Positions 1 to 13,890 of a stretch of 64,000 nucleotides of DNA are shown here, piece after piece. A program made the translations under genes and the position numbers. A model generated the notes under the pieces. The model had not been told where the DNA came from. It ran no database searches and saw nothing but the letters and a program-made list of their open reading frames with translations. This stretch comes from Fratercula arctica (lineage: Eukaryota > Chordata > Aves > Charadriiformes > Alcidae), in the NCBI GenBank assembly GCA_947846985.1, contig CANTUZ010000005.1, forward strand, positions 22,230,389-22,294,388, in the 5' to 3' direction. Position 1 is the first letter of the stretch. Each line of letters opens with the position of its first letter.

Positions 1-3000
1 GGCTTTATTGGGTGAACATGCCAATCTGACCTAGAAACTGATGGCAGCTCATCTACCCTTCAGTTTGGGTTTTAATCTACAAATTCTTCCTTTTGTCACA
101 CGGGGACAAGCAATTTCAGTGACTCTTCTCCCTGTAAATTGCATGGATGGTTTTATTACTGTGCCTGATGCCATCTTTGTGCCTCTGGTTAGAAACTGTC
201 AAACAGCTTCTTACCCAAACACTTCTGCTTGCAAATTCCAGATTGTTTACTTGCATTTGATTTGGTTTCTTACACAAAGCCACAGCTAGAAACCACATCC
301 ACAAATGAGAGAACAGAGCTGTGTTGCTAATTAGCGCCCTGCCAATTTATCATATTTTACCAAGCCTAAGCTGCTGGCACAAGTGGCTACATGTTACACT
401 CTAAATTTGCCCAAGAGATCAAATGGAAACTACAGTGGTTCTCTGTCAAAAAGGGGAAAATTAAAATTAAAGCATATGTCAAAGATGCTCTGAGGCCCTT
501 TGTCACACTTAACAGTACATTGTTCCTATTGATTGATTTAGAGTGCATGAAGCATGCCTAAGCTGCGGCACGGAGTGGATCTGAAGTCTGTCAGGGGGGA
601 ACTGGTCTGTGGAAAGACAAAATGATGGGCAGATGAGTGTCAGCCCCCGCATTCCCCAGCGCTGCAAGCAAACCACAGGGGCAGCCATTGCCCGGGCAGC
701 TAACGCTGGTCTTTTGGCAGGGGCTGTGCTAGAAGGCACATGTGTGGAGAGCAAAGAGCCTGTCACGAGCAGAAGTGTCTGTAAAAAAGACCACCCAGAG
801 GAAACTATAAGACAATGATGAAACCTAACAAGGGCAGTCACAACACTCCCAAACTTTGAGTTGCCTTTATGCTTTATACATTAGCCCCACAGAGATCAGC
901 CTGAGCTTCCCAGGTAACACGCTCTTTCCCACAGCTGGGGTCAGGGCAGCCAGCTCTCCCCCTGCAGTGGCTGGGTGTCTTCTTCTCATTAGGATGAAAA
1001 GCACAACTGTGCTTTTATATTTTGATGACCCCTGACTTTGCAGCTGCTGCTACTGCCGTAGCACCAAGGTGCAAACTCTGAGCCAGAGACACAAGCTGAA
1101 GGAATAACTCAATTCTGTAGCAGCAATCTCCAAGTCTTCAGTGTGGAGTGAGGCATGAAGGAAGGAGCACGCCACAGGAGAGCAGGTCCCAGGATTTTGT
1201 AGTAGAAGATATCAGTGCATCTGCCTGTCTGTGGGAGATGTGAGAGCGCTTTAGGGTTAACTGTGGTGAACCACATTATATCTTTTTCATACCTCTAGAA
1301 ATCACTCCAAGAAGTTAGCACAAGTACATCCCAGCATGTGTATGTGCTACTACTGTTCGTGATGCCAGCTGGGGAGAGCATTTGGATTTGAAATACTGAG
1401 GAAGGACTGAACTGCCTCACAAAACTGGGGCAGCCGTGCCGTGAACATCTTGCACCCCATGTCCCCAGCCACTCTGCAACATCTGTTAATTCTCACAACA
1501 TGCTATGGTGTCGATTTTTATTGCTTTGTCTTTACAGGGATAAACAGCTTGAAGAATAGGTGACTGATGCTGGAAAAACAGTTCTGTTTTGTGTAATTTT
1601 ACCAAGTTTGTAGATGTCCTTAAATATTGGAGGAAATTTTACATGGAGGTGCAGAGCTCTGGAGCTGGGGTGTGGACAAGAACGCCAAAAAGGGATCATC
1701 AGGATGCAACCCCCCCACCCCCAAAGTGTACATTGAAATTGGTAGCTAATGGTGCCATCCATTGGCACAGTGTGGAGAATGGAGACTTTTAGAGAGAGGA
1801 TTTCCCTGCTCAAAGGCAAAAACACTCACTTAGATAACTAAAAAGAGCATTCATGTCAATATAATGTCGTTACGTTTAATGGAGCTGAATGTGTGACTTC
1901 TGCTGAAATAAAATAGTCTTACAGCAGTTGGAGGAGAGAGAGACACACATTTTACATTGCAGCAACCTCATGGGAAGAACAGGACTATAGATGCTGAGAG
2001 CTTAATCACAGAACTGTGGTTATTTTGTGCATTGCAAAAGTGAACATGGGATTGACATTTACATAAATTCCCTGGGGGAGCTGAGGAAAGGTGGAGTGAC
2101 TGGCTCCCCTGCCAGCACAGCCCAACAGGCATACATATCTCTGGTTATCTCTTCTCTCCTTCGTGATTTCTCTTTGCTTCCAGTGTCATTCCATTACAGA
2201 GCCTTTGTTGTGTGGGTTTGGTAAAATTAACCTTCCCAGCAAAACAGCTTCTCTCCTAAAATTTCAGAACTTTTAAAATGAATAGGTTAATACATTGTTG
2301 TTTGGATTCTCTGGTCAGAGGGGTAAGTATGAATTTTCCTTTTCCATTCCCATACACAGTCTGCATTGGACTGAAGCACAGTGGAAAACTGGAAGCAGAG
2401 AAAAATACTCCTCCACCCCTTTAATACGTGGTCAGGGTCTCTCTCTCTAGCCCCACACAGGGCCTTGCAGTAGAGTAAGGTATAACTCCTACTTTTCTGC
2501 ACTGAAGGGTATCCAGCTAACACTGACCCTCTGGTCCCCATGGGGCAAGACTTGCTAGTATGAGTAAAAGATCCACAAAGGATTCATGTGCCCAAATTCA
2601 CACAAATGGCCATAGCATGACGATACAGAAAGTCCAAGATGCTAAATTCTAAACACCGTTGCTGCCCAGGCCTGGAGGTGCCTGGAGTAATTCCCATTGT
2701 TATGTCCTCAAAGGGGGTCCATAAGCAGCTGAGCACCTCACTTACACAGCGGGGCATTTAGATGCTGCTCCAGCTGTTTTGTCTGCAGGTATTTTTGGAG
2801 CATGTTGGATTGGGCTCGGGACAGTGTGGACCTGGGAGCAATGGGACCTCCCAGCTACCCTTCCTCCAAATGTGGCAGTGACTGAAAGCACTTTGCACAG
2901 ATGATGTTAACACTGGTTTGCCTTGGATGTCAAGCAGACATGCTCTTTTTCTGCCTACCCCCAAAAGCATAAACAAATCCGTACTCGCAGAGGAGATGGT

Positions 3001-4014
3001 GGGTGAGAACATAAAAGTTACCCCAAATCCTGGTATTTATGGTCTGCAGATTATGGATATGCTGTTGCTCCCCTAGATCAAAATCCATCGTAGCCCAATT
3101 AGCAATTGTGGCCTTGCTTTTAGTGCCACCTACATGGGCTAGATCAGTAGTGATGTTGGTACAGGGCAGGAAACACCCCAAATTGAATGCAAAATAGACA
3201 TTAGCCTCTGGTCATCTTCCAGAATTGAGCAGCTGGAATCAAACCACATGATTCGGACCGTTTTTGGAGGAAATAACATAGCTATCATCTGGGTTTGTAT
3301 CATGGCTTACTACAAGGACTTGTTCCTCAGCGCATTTTTTCACCATACCATTCAAGTAAATTTTGGAACAGTAGATGATAATGAAGTAGTAATGAATGTA
3401 GTAGATTAAAAAGACAGTCAGCTTTTTCCCTTCTGTTATAGTTATGGGTCTCTGTTCAGTTCCTTATTACTCAAGGAATCTTTGGTTTTTCATGACTATT
3501 TAATTAATTCCATTATTTTCTGAATTACAAATCACATTTTCAATTTCTCCATTTATCAGGGCGGCAAACCACTCAATTAGTTTTACAGTACAGAATTCCC
3601 ATAAGGTCTGATTATTATAGATCGACTGTGCATCACTGTGTTGCATCTGTCACTTGAGGCTCAATCATTTCAATAACCATCAGGAAAAGAAAGCATTTTG
3701 TATTTAAATGACATCATTTTCGTCCCAGTTCAACTGAGCATTTAAGCCCATGCTTATGGGCTAGGAGGTCACCAGGACTCAGCATGTGTTTCAGCAAATG
3801 AATGATGCATTGCTGTGCCAGAGAAGGACCTGAAAGAGCTCAGCTGTATTCAAACAGTGTATCTGCCCTTTACAGCACGTCACACAGGAGAGCTGCGATG
3901 CACCTCCAGCGAAGCTGCTTATCTTACAAGTATTACACAGATGCTCTCTGAAGGAGTTAGGGGATGCTGGTAGAGTCGGCAGCAGCATTTTTATCTGATT
4001 CATGTTTCTGAGGG
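1..4014. other. Intergenic, no gene seen
   Basis: Ordinary mixed-composition sequence with stops in all frames. It has a short C-rich run at 1710-1722 and a weak MITE-like trace at about 3722-3757. Nothing else is recognised. Confidence 0.6.
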
Positions 4015-4075
4015 TCTTGGCCCCAGATCAGCACAGCAAGAACACATGCTTAAATCTCGCTGCAGTTGATTGGTC
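4015..4075. mobile_element. Fossil palindromic MITE-like half-element
   Basis: CTTGGCCCCAGATCAGCACA, then AAGAACACATGCTTAAATCT and CAGTTGATTGG, follows the order of an old amniote palindrome (a GGGCCCGATCCAGCAAAGCA end followed by ACATGCTTAA). A second trace of the same motif (GAGCATTTAAGCCCATGCTT) is at about 3735-3755. Only one arm is recognisable. Confidence 0.4.
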
Positions 4076-6229
4076 TGAAATCCACGCCGACCTGAAGGTA
4101 TGCGCTAGCTGGTATTGCTTCCTCCCACTGCAGCCCTGCAGGGCTGTGCGTTACCTCTCCTGTTCACTTCAGTGGGAGCTACTGGAGCCCTGTAGTGCTG
4201 TAGTAGCTCACTCCTACTCTGAAGCTGACAATCTTAACACATTTTTTTTCAGAAAAACATTTGTTTCTTTGCTAGCTTCTGTTCAAAGGAAGAAAGGAGA
4301 GCCATTAAAAGCTGCTTTGTGTGTACCGTCCACAGCACGGTTGTATCCAAGTGGGGGGTACCATGGCGACTGCCAATGCAGATCTCAGGGTGCAGGAGAT
4401 CTGCTGAGGACTGGCAAAGCCTGTGAAAACTCATCTATGCCAAAAGGTACCAAATTCAAAACCTATATCTGACTGTGGCAACCTGTAAAAGACTCAAAGG
4501 ATGCCACCCAAATTAACTTACTGTTTTATTAACAATTATAATCCTTGGAACTTACTCAGTATCTTGCAGTTAGTAGACTGAAATGCTATAATCAAATTAA
4601 AATCCCCAAATTCCTTTTCTACAGTATACAAAGCAAGATAACATGTGAGTTTACAATGCGTAAGTGTTGGGGAGCTGGTTCCTCAATGGCAGGGTTTGAA
4701 CGATGTTGCAGTCCCTGCAGGCTCGGCAGCTGGAATGGAGAGCCACGTGGCTGCGTTCGTACCTCAGCATACTCCCTGGTAATCCGCCTGCTCTGCACTG
4801 GCTGAGCTGTGAAGGAACAGCTGTGATGCTCATGTCATGGGAGCAAACCTGGGAACAGACAACCAGATCTACCAAACCCTGCAACTCTCTCCTTTGGCCC
4901 AAAGAAGACAGGCATAAAAAGTTTTCTTCTGAGAGGATGACAAAAAAATGTTTTTTGCTTTGTTTGTGAGTTTCTTTTTTTCTGTCTATAATACAAAGTT
5001 CTAACTTTTTTTTCTCAGGGAGATCCTCATGCAACCTTGCCAGGAGGTTCTGTATCAGTATAGCATTATGAAGTCAGCTTGTATTTGATAAGTTGTCTCC
5101 AGTTCTTCAGACCACGGGTAAATGTCCTGTCAAGAATGGAAACAGTACTTTTTTTCCCTTCACTCATTTATTAGTGGTATGACTTACTGTGGGTATAAAA
5201 GCAGACGACCCACTCACATGAAGACCTATTTAAACATTTAATCTGTATCAAGATATGGGTCAGTCAGTGATTTCATCCCTATGGATCTCAGCTTGACCTT
5301 TCTTGTGAAATTCTGTCATCTCCAAGGATCACCATGTGCTTTGTCGGGGAGCTTGTTGCTCCCATGTGGTGTACTTGTGCCTTGAAGATTACAGTCAGGT
5401 GCAGAAAATGCTTATTTAACATACTGTATCCTGAGCCAGATCCTGCAAGTACACCACGTGCCCCCACAGCTTGCTGAGTTTCTCGTTTTGTAAATCTCTC
5501 AATGGAATCATACAACAGTTGCAAATTTAGGAAAAAAACCAAGTCTTGTCATTTGTAGTCCACTGTGAGCCTTTTGCAGGTCTTGGCTTCTTTGGTCTGA
5601 CTTAACTCCCCTCATTTGATGAATCAGAGCATCCACTTCATAGAGGAGTCCTGGCACAGTGCCACCAAAGCTGTGAGATGTACTTGGGAATAACCGGTTG
5701 GGAGCAAAGTGCTCTGACTTCTGTTTGGTTACAGTCGCCAGGTCAGTGTGCTGCTCCTGCAGTTCTGAACAGCTCCAGAATGGAGGGCTTTTACTTTTGT
5801 TCAGAGACTTTCAAAACTAAGCTGTTGCTAAAGTAACAGCTACTATGAGACGAGTTTGTGCCCCCGATGCTTCAACAACTAAGCACACTGATTCCTGAGT
5901 GAAATGCACTCTCTGCTGTTGAATCATGTAGGCTGTATTACCAGGGTTTCTCCTGGACGAGGCTGCATTTCCTACTCTCTTCAGCTTTTGCATTTATTAG
6001 TCTTAAGAGTCTCAAAGTCTTCAAATCATCGGACAGAAGCACAAGAACCCACTGGAACGGAGTAGAAGTTAATAGACTGTCTCAATAATTATACTCATTT
6101 GGGAAGACAATTTTTAATTACTTTCAGGTCCATAAAGATAAATCAAAAGCACTTAATGCACAACTGCAGGGCATAAATGCTGGTTATTACCAGTGCTTTT
6201 CTTCCGTAGGTCTCAGTGCATCCTACAAA

Positions 6230-6300
6230 AGTAAGCTACTGTAATCCATTCTACAGGTGAGGAAACTGAATTATAGAGAGCTTAAGCTTTCCAAACCACT
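6230..6300 (+). mobile_element. MIR/CORE-SINE-like remnant
   Basis: ATTCTACAGGTGAGGAAACT, then GAATTATAGAGAGCTTAAGC, matches the pattern of the conserved MIR segment (TTTTACAGATGAGGAAACTG followed by AGAGAGGTTAAG). MIR-type elements predate the bird-mammal split. The remainder of the element is not recognisable. Confidence 0.45.
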
Positions 6301-7962
6301 GCTCTGAACCAACATCATCCAGACAAAGGCCAGGCTTTATAATTCCATAGCTGATGCACCATAGTGCATGAAGTACTAATCACATATAGAAAAGCAATAA
6401 AGCTGTGCTGCAAGCCACAGATTTCACATCTCAGTTTGGAGCCCAGCCTATCCATTTCCCAAGCTTCGGGTGCACTGGTGTGTTTGTGTGTGCAGGTGTG
6501 CTGGAGTTTCCCAACTGAAGGCCACGAAATGCAAAATTCAGTGCAGCTTGAGTGCCAAGGTCTGATTTTTCCAAGGTCCAAGGGAAAATGAGAGTGAAAC
6601 GGGTAGTCTGTGTCCTGATTTGGGTCTGCACATCTAGAAATGATCAATTAAAGCATCTAAAGACTTGAGATTCGTCTGGACTGAAAGTGAGCTGGCATCA
6701 GAAGATACATCTAAGGGTGTGGTTTTGCATCTTCTCTGGCTCTGGCTCCCACAGGGGCTTTTGGTGAGGGTCAGCTGGGACTTCTGCTGCGCTGGTGAAC
6801 AGACCTTTCCTTTCTCCAATGCCTGGAGTGTGGCCAAGAGCCCTCCCTTCCTCTGGCAGCAAGCTGCTGTTCCAGTCTGAGTGGTCTTGTCAAGCTGTGT
6901 CCTGAGACAGCTTGCACTTCGACCGACCATGGTATGAGGATCTCTAGAGCTGGCTATATTGCCTCATAATGCAGAATCAAGCAGCAAGCAAATCACCAAC
7001 CTAGTAAGAATTTACTTAAGTAGCTGAAGTTCCTTCAAAGTATTTTCACAAATAAATTTGCACTAGCAGGATTGCCAACCTTGTATTTTCATCTCCGTGA
7101 AGTCATGAAGCTGGTGTAACCTCCTTGTTCTGTGCTCTGGCTAATTTCATAAAAATGCAGTTGCATGTATTGTTGGTCAGTCCAGGGTTGAAGTATTATT
7201 GTGTGATATATGGTTCTGCTGTTAATGATCACAGATCATGATAGTGGGTATGATTACAAGAATGCTTCCTACACTCTCTTACAGCTGCAAGGGTATTCAA
7301 CAGCTAACCTGTTAAAATAGGAGAGCTATTATGAACTCAGATAACCACAAAAACGTAACATATTGTTGCATCCTCACTGAAGAAAGAAGTCAAATAACAC
7401 ACAAAAGAGAACCATGAAAAAGCCACACAGCCAAAACAAGTACACTGATTTATTCATTGTACACTGGGAAGATAAACACTCATCCGCTTTTACACCTCAA
7501 GTACAACAAGCCTCATTAGAAGTCTATACACAGTTTATAGGAAGCTATAGACTCAAAAAGAGTCAGTGTACATCAAGGGAGGTGTAAAGGCCACTGTCAG
7601 TCAGCAAAGCTATAATTAATCATGATCATATTCTCTGGTGACTATTTGGGAATTGAATTATGATTTTATTATTGTTTTTCCAACAAAACATATCAGCTTT
7701 AAATTGCTGAAGGGAAATATTAGCTGTGATCTTAAGTTATTGAAATGCTGTGATATATTCTGGTATTTGGTGCTATAATTTCTGTGTTTGTTTGAAATCA
7801 TTTACGGCATATGGCTCACTCCTCAACAGATGGCAGGAATTTTTGTTTTTGAATGTTGCTCTGATGGTGGAGGGTCAAGAATCCCTCAGTTACAGCAAAC
7901 CATTGCAAAGGGCAACAGTGATATTGGAAAGCAACTATGGTTGTTTTCCTTCCCTGCGGAGG

Positions 7963-7983
7963 CAACCAACCAACCAACCAACC
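7963..7983. repeat. (CAAC)n microsatellite
   Basis: About five uninterrupted CAAC units. Confidence 0.95.
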
Positions 7984-10900
7984 ACTCTGCATGAGCCAGT
8001 GATTATGGCAAGACAGCCACCCACTGCCACTGGCCATGCGCCTCTCTGCTTCCCCCGTGGTACTTGTGGGAGATGGAGGCACAGAGAGAGTTACTGGGAT
8101 AAATATATTTTGGCTAGCCAAGTAAGATATCAATTCCAAGGTTATTGGCTTGATTAGAGACATCTTGTTGGGCAACACTTGTTTTTACAATTGAAGATTA
8201 ACTGTGTCAGTCACAATAAAATCTTGACCCAGTCACAAATATGCCCAAATACAGACCCTGAGAAGAGGATTGATTCTAAGGCTTAAAAAATGGGACCCAA
8301 CAGGTGACTCATTTGTGTATTTGTTAGAAAAAATCAAACATTTCTGTTTAAAGAACATCCAGTATTCTTGGTACTGTAGGAAATAATTGCCCAGACAGGC
8401 CCTGTAGTTTGGATCAATGTAACAGCCATTATATCACTGGGTACGTTCTGTAATTATTCTGTATTTAAACAGTGGCTAGAGTCTCATCCCCCCCACCCCA
8501 TCATCCTGATCAAAGCTACCTACATATAATGAGATCTCTCAAAGTCTCTCTTCTCCTACCATACACGCTGCCAGCAAACCCTGTTGTCCCTTTTCTCACT
8601 AGCCCAAGTATGCTTGCTTTTTGTATCAAGGAAGTTTTCTGCCCGAACAGAACACAGCTGCTGCACTGTGGCCTCTCACCTGAACCCGCAAGAGATGCTG
8701 CTCTCACACCCTTCACCAGTGCTGCACCATCAACACCTGTGCAATTCAGCTCCTGCTCCTGCTGCCTCCCTCCCTGCACTGCACAAAATCTGCCCCCACA
8801 TCCCAGACTGCCTCCGTTCCCCATCTCGCACAGCACAGGTGTTTGTGTACTTTTGAGACCATCAGCCTCGCTTTTGTTCTCATGGTACGTTTTAGGAGAG
8901 AGGTCTTCTTCAGCTAAAAATCAAAAGGGAGTGTGGGACTTGCTCATGATGCAGAGCCTGTGGCACACATAGGCTGCTTTGAGGAACTCGCTGTGCCAGG
9001 AAGAATCCGTAAAAGTGATAACATTTTTCCCTCCCCACAATATGCCTTTCAGTGCAGGTCACCCTGCTCATGTCTCACCACAAAGACCCACAGCAGAAGA
9101 GGCCACCATGCTGCTGCTGCTGCCTCCATCACTCTTTCACCTCTCAGAAGAGTGAGGAAAGAAAGTAAGAGGCAAAGCAAACCAGCTTTTGCTGTGTCCC
9201 ACCGAGGAAGCTGTGCCTTGCAGGGTGCTGCCAGAGCAGCAGAAAGGCAACTGCAGGGGAGGGCCTGAGCGGGCAACCGGAGGTGCACCTACGGCAAAGT
9301 AAGGGACCTGCAGCTGTTAGAGGCACTGGTCAAAGCACCTCACTGAAAGGAACGGGGCTACTGCTGTCACCAGTGTAGGGCATTTCAGTGTATTTATATA
9401 AGGACAAGACTTCCCCTTTTTCAAATTGCCATAGAACAAATTGCCCTCGCTAAACAAGGGGGCTTGGAGGCTTTACTCAGAAAAGGAAGACTCACTTCTT
9501 GCCAAGCACATGTAGCTTTTACCTGCATCGCCTAATTAGTTTCCTACAATCCAGTCTGTGTTGTTTCAGAACCTGATATATCCCATATCCGACAAAGTCA
9601 TTCCTGTTTCTATGTCATGCTTCAATTGCTCCAGTTTGCAGGAAGTATTTGGGTGTTAAATTTGATTTAAGCCATTATGTTTCATTTTTATTGAGAATCT
9701 TTGACTCACCATTTATTTAGCTGCTTCAGTTGCTTGTATGGCAGGTTGCCCATTGCCACGGCATCTGAGCACCTCATCCCCAGTTTAAAAATCAGCAGAC
9801 TGACAAGCCCCAAATCCTGAGAGACTGGGCCAGATTTTACAGGGGGTGATTCATCTTTCAGTTGACAACTTCCAGCTGCTGATATTGGGAGGTTTAGTCT
9901 TCTGTATTGACAGCACAAATGTCTCAGCCAGTCTTAGCCATTTTATGTGATATGAAGAGATAATGTCTAAACTAGCTGATCCCTGATGTGAAAGGGCCTG
10001 CCAGAGTTTATTGGTAATATCACGAAGGCTGTGTACTCTCTCTAGGACCACTGATAGCCCTTGACGTCAGGGACATGGAGCAGAGGCAGAGGTGTCTGTG
10101 TGTGTCCTTTTCTTCATCCGTGGTATCAAGATTATGAATCAAAACTGAGTGTGAGGCATCTTGTAATGAAGCAGCATGGCTGGGAGCTGCAAGGAGGAAC
10201 ATGCGTGGTGCTTTCCTTACAGCCTCAGAGACCCCAAAATGAGCGAGTAGGTTGTGGGAGATCCTGGGATTGATTTCTAATGATCCTGATGGCAGCCTAC
10301 TCTCCAGTGTTGTTGAGAGGCAGAATCATTTCACCAGACTGCAAAATGCATGAACAGCAGACAAGATTTATGACACATTGTGTGTGAGCAATGAAGTTGT
10401 TTTAGTAGATACAAACATTGTCAGATACAATGAGTAACTGAGATTTTCCAAAATTTAGGGTATTTTTTAAAGTTATCCTTAGAAAGCCTCAGAACCTTTA
10501 AAAAGAACTGCAAAAACAAATTGGGGACTTGAGAGTAGACTCACAAAGCATAGTTAATGTTAGTTTTAGACAACTATATAAAAAATTCAGATTCTCAAAA
10601 TGAATGTTCTGTTACTAACCAGCCCTTGAGGACATATAAAACAGATCAGTAAACACACAGCCTATGGCCACATGGACAACAACCATGGTCTGAGTGGCAC
10701 CCAGCCTCTTCAAGCCTACGAACTGGTGGTACACTGAGCACTCTCTGACTCACACCGCTTGCAGAACCTTCATCCAACAAGCTAGGAGCATTACAATGTC
10801 AAAACACCACACAAATGGGAAAAAGTAGTGCCATCCTTTTTGGGCAATGCTTAGGGCAGTCTTCATAAAGATTTGCTACATCTTATGAGAGTATACTTAC

Positions 10901-11340
10901 ACAAGGTATAAAGCACATGGGAACATCTGCACCAAAACTGCCAAACACTCCCAAGACATTGCCTGGTGTTACTGGTGATTCCTGCTCTCCTCACCAGCTG
11001 CTGTGATGGCTACCCCAGAGTGTCAGCCCTGCACGGGGGCCATGATCTGAACTTGGGGCTGCTCCTTTGCAGCATCCTGTCCCCACGAAATCTAACTTTT
11101 AAGACAAGGCTGACAAACAGGCATTAGGGCTGTGGATGCTGAGGGGAATTTGCAAGCTGCTATTTGCATCTGTGCCTGCCCAAATACCTTCGAGAATCCA
11201 AGTGTGAGGCTCTGCTCACAGGGCAACACACACCATTTCAGCCTCAAGAGTCAATGTCACAGAAGACAAAAAATAGGATGACCGAATAGCCGGATCTGGG
11301 TCCTAAGATTGCATAAATTTTATAGCACGAGTGAATACCG

Positions 11341-11402
11341 ACGTAAACAGCTGCTGAGTTGTATAAATCCCTGCATAAATGTTTTAAAGGATTAGGCCCC
11401 CA
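11341..11402. mobile_element. Possible fossil palindromic MITE fragment
   Basis: CTGCATAAATGTTTTAAAGG followed by ATTAGGCCCCC resembles the end of the same class of palindromic elements (GCATAAGTGTTTGCAGGATC then GGGCC). The evidence is one short arm only. Confidence 0.33.
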
Positions 11403-12909
11403 ATTGCCTGCTTAGTGCCAAAAGACTTGCTCGTCACACACTCAGACTTCTTTCCTGCACATTTTGTTAAATTTCATCACTGTATTTAAAATAAATAGGA
11501 AGAAGATGCTTTAAAACTGTTTACATTACTATTTGAAGCATAACTAATATTAAATTTGTGCAGGATGATGAAATAGAGCAGAATGTAACCCTGATTTTGG
11601 ATAAATTCATTTCCTAGTACCTTCAGTTAGGGAGGGAAAAGCCAGGTTTTTTCTGTTCTACAACCTTTTATAGTGTTTTATTCAAAATCCAATTTAATCA
11701 CAGCTACATCCAGGCACATAGTCTCCATAGAAGCCTGACTATTGCTAGCAAAAAGTGAAAATCCATTTTCTGGCCCCCTCCCAGGAAGGGTTGGTATAAT
11801 TGGGCTGCAGGGGAAGGTGTGATCTTACTTAAATTTAGTTCTTTCACTAGTTATTCCTAGGATAGCCGTGTATTTTTTTTAAAGTTCTAGTTCAAGGATA
11901 TTAAAGTTACCACAGGGGAAAATAATTTTTATTGGGTAACTATCCAACAAACAACTAAAGTGATTTTCTGCCTCTGGACCTGCCTACTGGCCTTCCTTAA
12001 ATTAATAGCTTCTCAACTCGAATCAAAATACTTCCTAGTGTCAAAAAACACTCATCCTGTTTATTCACACCCAGCAGGGTGAATAGTTCACTTAGTAGGC
12101 TCAAAAGGAAATAGTTGGAAGCATCATCTTCAGCTGGAGAAAGGTTGCCCCAGGGCTCTCTAAAAGCCTTTCCTGTCTATGTCTTTCTGAGTCACAATGT
12201 GCCCGACGCAGCCAGAAGGTTTCTGGCAGTGGCAGAGCAGACAGGGCAGCGGTCCATGAGCCAGGAGAGCCAGGTGCTGCTTGCTGCAATTCACCTGTTG
12301 TGTGGCCCTGGCCAAGATACTTCTTGCCCTACCTCCCCCATGGGTTGTCTGCTGCTGGGACAGGGTGTGTGTGCAGCAGGGGCTGGATGCAGCAGAATGA
12401 GCAAGTCATGGAGCAGAGGAAGAGGTTTGCCTTATCTGTCAGAGCTGGAGGAGTTCTTTCCACTACTTGGAGGTGTTTACAAACCAAAGAGTAGCTCATG
12501 AAGTGAGACTAGGGACAGCTTTCAATATCCCCTAAAGGCTGGGGTGTTCATCTGAGCAATTCAGAACTTCCCATCCTACAGGACACAGAAGGGCAGCACT
12601 CAGTGTAACATTGTTCTCCGCAGTTTGTATGTATAAGCAGGATTACCTCATCCCAGGTGCAGAATCTGGCTAAATTTCGTATGGTTGGTGGTTGCCCAGC
12701 TCATTTTATAAAACACACATGCTTTGGTATATACAAGTGAACAGTCCCATTTTGGATTAATTTGTTAATGCTTTTACTAATGTAATCTTCATCTCATCTA
12801 GGCTGTCTGGTTTACTTGTAAGTAGGAAAGTCTGGGCTAATACTCTGTTCAGAGAAAATAACACTTACTCTTAGTGTAACTTGCAACTATTTTTATTAGG
12901 CAACCCGTG

Positions 12910-13890
12910 AATCATAGAATCATAGAATCATTTTGGTTGGAAGAGACCTTTAAGATCATGGAGTCTGACCGTTAACCTAGCACTGCCAACTCCAGCACTA
13001 AACCATTTCCCTGAGGACCACATCTACTGGTCTTTTAAATACCTCCAGGGATGGTGACTCCATCACTTGCCTGGGCAGCCTATTCCAGTGCCGGACAGCC
13101 CTTTCAGTGAAGACATTTTTCCTAATATCCAATCTAAACCTCCCCTGGTGCAACTTGAGGCTGTTTCCTCTCTTCCTATCACTTGTCACTGGGGAGAAGA
13201 GACTGACCCCCACCTCACCACAACCTCCTTTCAGGTAGTTGTAGAGAGCAATAAGGTCTCCCCTCAGCCTCCTCTTCTCCAGGCTAAACAACCCCAATTC
13301 CTTCAGCTGCTCCACATAAGACTTGTGCTCTAGACCCCTCACCAGCTTCATTGCCCTTCTCTGAACACACTCTGGCACCTCAATGTCTTTTTTGTAGTGA
13401 GAAGCCCAAAACTGAACACGGTATTTAAGGTGCCGCCTCACCAGTGCTAAGTACAAGGGGACGATCACTTCCCTAGTCCTGCTGGCCACGCTATTCCTGA
13501 TACAGGCCAGGATGCTGTGTGCCTTCTTGGCCACCTGGGCACACTGATGGCTCATATTCAGCCGACTGTCAACCAATACCCCCAGGTCCTTTTCCGCTGG
13601 GCACCTTTCTAGTCACTCTTCCCCAGGCCTGTAGCGCTGCATGGGGTTGTTTTGACCCAAGTGCAGGACCTGGCACTTGGCCTTGATGAACCTCATACAG
13701 TTGGCTTTGGCCCATCAATCCAGCCTGTCCAGATCCCTCTGCAAAGCCTTCCTACCTTCAAGCAGATCAACAATCCTGCCCAACTTGGTGTCATCTGCAA
13801 ACTTACTGAGGGTGCACTCGATCCCCTCATCCAGGTCATTGATAAAGATATTAAAGAGAACAGGCCCCAATACTGAGCCTGGGAAACACC
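12910..13890 (-). mobile_element. CR1 LINE, 5'-truncated, with reverse transcriptase remnant
   Basis: The 3' end on the minus strand is the tandem tail ATTCTATGATTCTATGATT (12910-12930). Upstream is the CR1 consensus-like CAAGGTCTC/GGTTGG tail region and then reverse transcriptase. An open stretch at 12998-13576 encodes about 190 residues of the RT C-terminus, including [20 protein letters not shown] and [17 protein letters not shown]. Beyond a frame break, the second catalytic block FADDTKLG appears at about 13778-13801 (FADD codons 13790-13801). The element ends near 13890 in a CR1 block (TGGGAAACACC) and is 5'-truncated, typical of target-primed insertion. It is inactive. Confidence 0.93.
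12998..13576 (-). pseudogene. CR1 reverse transcriptase C-terminal fragment
   Basis: The open frame of 192 codons inside the CR1 copy encodes the RT thumb and C-terminal region of the CR1 ORF2 protein. The palm motif lies in a different frame upstream (13790-13801), so a frameshift or stop separates them. The N-terminal endonuclease and most of RT are missing. It is a transposon remnant, not a host gene. Confidence 0.85.

Larger units (their letters stand above)
4076..12909. other. Intergenic, no gene seen
   Basis: Besides the MIR-like piece (6230) and the CAAC microsatellite, I see only unremarkable sequence. A mildly C-rich stretch at 8480-9270 has open frames on both strands with low-complexity Pro/Ser/Ala translations and no family motif. 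12115-12500 is similar. Confidence 0.55.

Noticed and set aside
4002..4472. 156-codon open frame on the plus strand
   Set aside because: It overlaps a MITE-like fossil, has no family motif, and no splice or promoter context.
8472..8972. 166-codon Pro/Ser-rich open frame
   Set aside because: The C-rich base composition opens frames on both strands. No recognisable protein.
12115..12501. 128-codon plus-strand frame
   Set aside because: No family resemblance and no exon signals beyond chance.
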